From NCBI GenBank assembly GCA_024696005.1, contig JAILHF010000051.1, positions 372,001-436,000 of the forward strand: a stretch of DNA of 64,000 nucleotides, given 5' to 3'. Position 1 is the first letter of the stretch. Each line of letters begins with the position of its first letter. The translations under genes and the position numbers were made by a program. Positions 61,065-64,000 of this stretch are shown piece by piece. Source of the DNA: Lachnospiraceae bacterium. Lineage in GTDB: Bacteria; Bacillota; Clostridia; Lachnospirales; Lachnospiraceae. The notes under the pieces were generated by a model. It was given only the letters and a program-made list of their open reading frames with translations. It did not search any database and was not told where the DNA came from.

Positions 61065-62627
61065 TCAATACAACGGCAGCGCTTCGCCTGTGGAGATCCG
61101 GGCGGCTCCGGCGCAGGGATCGGTCCCTTTCTCCAGAAAGCGGTAGGTGATGGCATCCTCGAGCAGCGAGAAAGAGATCACCCCGTGCACGGAATAAAAG
61201 ATCCGCTCCTCGCTTTCCGGATCGTAACAGACGATCCCCCGGTCCACGCTTCGGTCGATGTACCAGATCTTTCCGTCCTGCGGAACGGGAACGGAATAAA
61301 AGCCGCGCAGATGGACAAAATCCCCTCCGAGCTGTTCCGCGGAAAGAGTCACATCCGATGCCGCGTCCAGCATGCCGTAACCTTCATCAAAGCTTGCATA
61401 ATAAAGCTTCCCGTCATAATAGGCGATCCCGCTGTAGTCCCCGTATTCCGTGAGGTGCATGCGTTCCCCGCCGTCCACGTTCATCCGGCAGATCACGGTA
61501 TTTTCGCGCTTTGCCCTTTCCGGATCGAGCGCCACATAATAGATGTTATTCCCGGAAACGCAGAACGAATTGCAGTCTTCTTCGGAAAGGCTGATCTCGC
61601 GTCTGTCCGCGACATGGCATTTGCAGAGTTTGCCGTCCGCGCTGCGGATATAGTAAAGCCAGTCGTTGACCATCTGCAGGGCTCCCACTTTTCCCTTTGT
61701 CAGAACGCGGGGTTCCGTCCCGTCCGTTGTGATACTGCAGATCCCCTCATCCGTCGCGAAATAGATCCGCCCGTCCGACAGGCTTAAAAGATCCGCTGCC
61801 TGCTCACAGATCTGCTCGCGGGCATGCTCTCCGCCCTTTTCCACACGCCAGATCGTATTGCCCCTGGTCGGATCTGCCAGATAGTAGTACTTCTTATCCT
61901 CCACGATGCCGGAGCCGGTCGCGTACAGGGCATGGCTGTTACCGTAGCGGAAGCTCTCCGCCATCGAACTGTTCCCGCCGGTACCTTCCGCATAGGACGG
62001 GATCGAAGGAAGCGGCACTTCCTCCTTCTGATGGCTCTCATACCAGACTGCGCCCCCGTACTTTTCCTGCACCGTGACCAGATTGCCGAGAACATAAAGG
62101 CTGGCGAGGATCACGGCCACCGCGGCAAGGCCCGCGACGATGCCCAGGATATCCCAGAAACTGAACGGATTTTCCTTCTTTTTCTTTTTTCCGTCGCCGT
62201 CTCCCCCGGCCCCCGTGCTGTCCGCAGGGGCTTCCGTCTGCTCCCCGGGTGCGGCCGGCTCTTCCGTTGAAGATGCCTCTTCCGGTGCAGCCTCCCCTTC
62301 CGGCGCGTTTTCCTCTTCGGATGCAGCCGGTTCTTCAGAAAGGGCAGCTGTTTCCTCCGGTGCATTCTCCCCTTCCGGTGCGGCTGCTTCTTCCGGCACG
62401 ACCGATCCTTCCGCTGTCGCTTCTTCTTCGGAGACAACAGTCTCCTCCGGTGCGGCTTCCTCTTCCGGCACTGTTTCCCCTTCGGGCACAGTTTCCCCTT
62501 CGTCCACGCCTTTTTCTTCGGCATGCACGGTCTCCTCAGCCACACTCATTTCTTCGGACTGTGTATTTTCTCCGGCCGGCAGATCTTCTCCGGCCGTTTC
62601 TTTTTCTTCCGTATTCTTATCTTCCAT
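61065..62627 (-). CDS. Membrane-anchored acidic protein with DUF5050-like beta-propeller
   Basis: 520 residues. Residues 1-145 are Glu/Ala/Pro-rich with imperfect repeats of the type VPEEEAAPEE, followed by KKKKKE and one membrane helix at about 158-182. The outer part (from about 200) looks like a beta-propeller of the DUF5050 type (YYLADPTRGNTIWRV, GRIYFATDEGICSI, NDWLYYIRSADGKL, GNNIYYVALDPER, DGKLYYASFD). ATG 62625-62627 has AGGAGAAGAG upstream. It has its own promoter and is coupled to the TPR-like gene. The function is unknown. Confidence 0.78.
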   Translation of the reverse strand: MEDKNTEEKETAGEDLPAGENTQSEEMSVAEETVHAEEKGVDEGETVPEGETVPEEEAAPEETVVSEEEATAEGSVVPEEAAAPEGENAPEETAALSEEPAASEEENAPEGEAAPEEASSTEEPAAPGEQTEAPADSTGAGGDGDGKKKKKENPFSFWDILGIVAGLAAVAVILASLYVLGNLVTVQEKYGGAVWYESHQKEEVPLPSIPSYAEGTGGNSSMAESFRYGNSHALYATGSGIVEDKKYYYLADPTRGNTIWRVEKGGEHAREQICEQAADLLSLSDGRIYFATDEGICSITTDGTEPRVLTKGKVGALQMVNDWLYYIRSADGKLCKCHVADRREISLSEEDCNSFCVSGNNIYYVALDPERAKRENTVICRMNVDGGERMHLTEYGDYSGIAYYDGKLYYASFDEGYGMLDAASDVTLSAEQLGGDFVHLRGFYSVPVPQDGKIWYIDRSVDRGIVCYDPESEERIFYSVHGVISFSLLEDAITYRFLEKGTDPCAGAARISTGEALPLY

Positions 62628-62676
62628 ATGTTCTCTTCTCCTGTGCGGATTTCTTCCGACACAAAAACCAGAATGA

Positions 62677-62705
62677 ATGATACCCAATTCTTCCTCCAAT
62701 GTCAA
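62677..62705 (-). promoter_or_regulatory. Promoter of the DUF5050-like gene
   Basis: Minus-strand TTGACA at 62700-62705, a 17-base spacer and TATCAT at 62677-62682. Its -35 is two bases from the -35 of the divergent polymerase promoter. Confidence 0.65.
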
Positions 62706-62707
62706 AC

Positions 62708-62736
62708 TTGACATTTGCAAACATCTGTTCGATAAT
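62708..62736 (+). promoter_or_regulatory. Promoter of the Y-family polymerase gene
   Basis: TTGACA at 62708-62713, a 17-base spacer and GATAAT at 62731-62736. The -10 ends 7 bases before the ATG, so transcription should start at or next to the start codon. Confidence 0.75.
62718..62731 (+). promoter_or_regulatory. LexA (DinR)-type SOS box
   Basis: CAAACATCTGTTCG matches 12 of 14 positions of the Gram-positive LexA consensus CGAACATATGTTCG. It lies inside the -35/-10 spacer, where a bound repressor would block RNA polymerase. Confidence 0.75.
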
Positions 62737-62743
62737 CATTTTC

Positions 62744-64000
62744 ATGGAAGAACACTGCTACGTCGCGATCGATCTGAAGAGTTTTTATGCCTCCGTGGAA
62801 TGCCGGGAACGGGGGCTTGATCCTTTGCGCGCGCGTCTCGTAGTCGCAGACCCGGAGCGCACTTCCAAAACCATCTGCCTGGCGGTATCTCCCGCCCTGA
62901 AGGCATACGGCATCCCGGGACGCCCCCGTCTTTTCGAAGTGGAACAGATCCTGAAAAACCGCGGAGTCGACTATATCGTGGCACCGCCCCGCATGTCCCT
63001 GTACATGCGCTACAGCACGGAGATCTATCAGATCTACATGAAATACGTTGCCCCCGAGGACATGCACGTCTATTCCTGCGACGAGGTGTTTCTGGATGTG
63101 ACGCATTACCTGAAGAACAGCGGCATGAGTGCGCACGAGCTTACCGTGACCATGATACGCGACGTGTTGAAAAAAACCGGCATCACTGCCACGGCCGGCA
63201 TCGGGAGCAATCTCTATCTCTGCAAGATCGCCATGGACATCGTGGCCAAACATATCCCTGCCGATGAGGACGGCGTGCGCATCGCGGAGCTGAACGAGCG
63301 TACCTACCGAGAGAAGCTCTGGAGCCACACCCCGATCACCGATTTCTGGCGCGTCGGGCACGGCACTGCCAGGCGGCTTGCGCATCTCGGGCTGTATACC
63401 ATGGGCGACATCGCACGCTATTCGGAGCAGTATGAAGATTCCCTCTATCAGACCTTCGGGATCAACGCGGAATTGCTGATCGATCACGCCTGGGGCTGGG
63501 AGCCCTGCACCATTCAGGCGATCAAGGAATACCGCCCCGAAAGCAACAGCCTCGGCCGCGGCCAGGTCCTGCAGCGGCCCTATGACTTCGACGAAGCCGC
63601 TGTGATCACACGCGAGATGATCGACCTGCTCTCCCTCGACCTTGTGGAGAAGGGCCTGGTGACCGATCAGATCGTGCTGTACATCGGCTACGATGTGGAC
63701 AGCCTGAAGGATCCCGAAGTACGAAAACAATATGCGGGAGAGGTCGGCCGGGACCACTACGGACGCGAGGTCCCGAAGCACGCCCAGGGCACGACCAACC
63801 TGAAAATGCACACCGCTTCGACACGCCTGCTCAGCGATGCCTGCATGCAGCTTTACGAGAGCATCGTCAATCCCCTGCTTCTGGTACGCCGCATCAGCGT
63901 CACTGCCTGCCGCGTCCTGCCCGAGGGAGAAGGGCTGGCACGTAACCGTTCCGAATCGCAATACAAACAGCTGGATCTGTTCAGCGATCCCGAGGCAGAG
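62744..64000 (+). CDS. Y-family DNA polymerase (UmuC/ImpB type), 3' end outside window
   Basis: 419 codons without a stop up to the window edge. The catalytic AIDLKSFYASVEC (Asp10, with Tyr15 as steric gate) and YSCDEVFLDV are intact, then a fingers/thumb region with ATAGIGSNLYLCKIAMD and WRVGHGTARRLAHLG. QLDLF near the visible end is a beta-clamp-binding motif. Tyr in the gate and DEVFLDVTHYL favour the UmuC/UvrX branch over DinB. The start ATG has no ribosome binding site. A LexA-type box lies in its promoter, so it is probably a damage-induced translesion polymerase. Confidence 0.92.
   Translation, partial: MEEHCYVAIDLKSFYASVECRERGLDPLRARLVVADPERTSKTICLAVSPALKAYGIPGRPRLFEVEQILKNRGVDYIVAPPRMSLYMRYSTEIYQIYMKYVAPEDMHVYSCDEVFLDVTHYLKNSGMSAHELTVTMIRDVLKKTGITATAGIGSNLYLCKIAMDIVAKHIPADEDGVRIAELNERTYREKLWSHTPITDFWRVGHGTARRLAHLGLYTMGDIARYSEQYEDSLYQTFGINAELLIDHAWGWEPCTIQAIKEYRPESNSLGRGQVLQRPYDFDEAAVITREMIDLLSLDLVEKGLVTDQIVLYIGYDVDSLKDPEVRKQYAGEVGRDHYGREVPKHAQGTTNLKMHTASTRLLSDACMQLYESIVNPLLLVRRISVTACRVLPEGEGLARNRSESQYKQLDLFSDPEAE

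Noticed and set aside
62702-63961. Minus-strand open frame of 419 codons at the right edge
   Set aside because: It is antisense to the Y-family polymerase, whose catalytic motifs are unmistakable in the plus frame.

Overview
The window reads as chromosomal core sequence from a low-synteny-noise Firmicute of the class Clostridia, most probably a Lachnospiraceae member; the genus cannot be told from the sequence. Supporting signs are the rimP-nusA-ylxR-ylxQ-infB-rbfA-nrnA-truB-ribF cluster, the rpsB-tsf and pyrH-frr-uppS-cdsA-dxr-rseP clusters, a pyruvate phosphate dikinase, a DUF5662 protein, strong AGGAGG-type ribosome binding sites, sigma-A-like promoters and a G+C content that looks like the mid-50s. 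No rRNA, tRNA, insertion sequence, prophage or CRISPR array was seen. No stretch of 300 bases is without a gene.

Layout. 1-5.6 kb (minus): mini-RNase III, cysS, an AT-rich lipoprotein gene, ispF, an unknown gene and a zinc-ribbon protein with Pro/Ala tandem repeats. 5.9-7.0 kb (plus): aroC behind two tandem promoters. 7.0-11.2 kb (minus): lactonase, citrate synthase, trpS and DUF5662. 11.4 kb (plus): a DUF1292 gene. 11.8-21.9 kb (minus): an oligopeptide-type ABC transporter (oppA-B-C-D-F) running into yqeG, aroE-aroQ-aroK, a UvrD-type helicase and corA. 22.1 kb (plus): an unknown protein sharing a two-way terminator with ppdK (minus). 25.8-27.4 kb (minus): Na/Pi cotransporter. 27.6-31.7 kb (plus): DUF202 protein, mutY, Fe/Mn superoxide dismutase, two small proteins and an acyltransferase. 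31.7-40.3 kb (minus): the translation and RNA-maturation cluster from rimP to ribF. 40.5-52.2 kb (minus): a GH127 glycosidase, polysaccharide deacetylase, bactofilin, pyrH, frr, uppS, cdsA, dxr, rseP and a very large TPR/nucleotidyltransferase-like fusion. 52.4-59.4 kb (minus): rpsB-tsf followed by a VWA/MoxR ATPase pair, then a diguanylate cyclase and a leucine-rich-repeat protein. 59.5-62.6 kb (minus): two membrane-anchored extracytoplasmic proteins. 62.7 kb to the end (plus): a Y-family polymerase that runs off the window, with a LexA-type box in its promoter.

Most minus-strand genes overlap by 1-4 bases (ATGA, GTGA, TTGA, TGATG), so they form long translationally coupled operons. The isoprenoid/envelope theme recurs: ispF and dxr make isoprenoid precursors, uppS makes undecaprenyl diphosphate, and cdsA makes CDP-diacylglycerol. 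The shikimate genes aroE, aroQ, aroK and aroC are present, but aroB and aroA are not in the window.

The most unusual signal is non-coding. A roughly 140-base element with three consecutive hairpins occurs twice in the same orientation (34461-34602 and 40395-40538). Four base pairs differ between the copies by compensating changes on both sides of the stem. The two copies exactly bracket the rimP-to-rbfA cluster. Other points worth a look are the TPR-nucleotidyltransferase fusion coupled to rseP, the VWA/MoxR pair coupled to tsf, cysteine-rich tails on IspF and the DUF5662 protein, and the SOS-type, apparently leaderless Y-family polymerase promoter.
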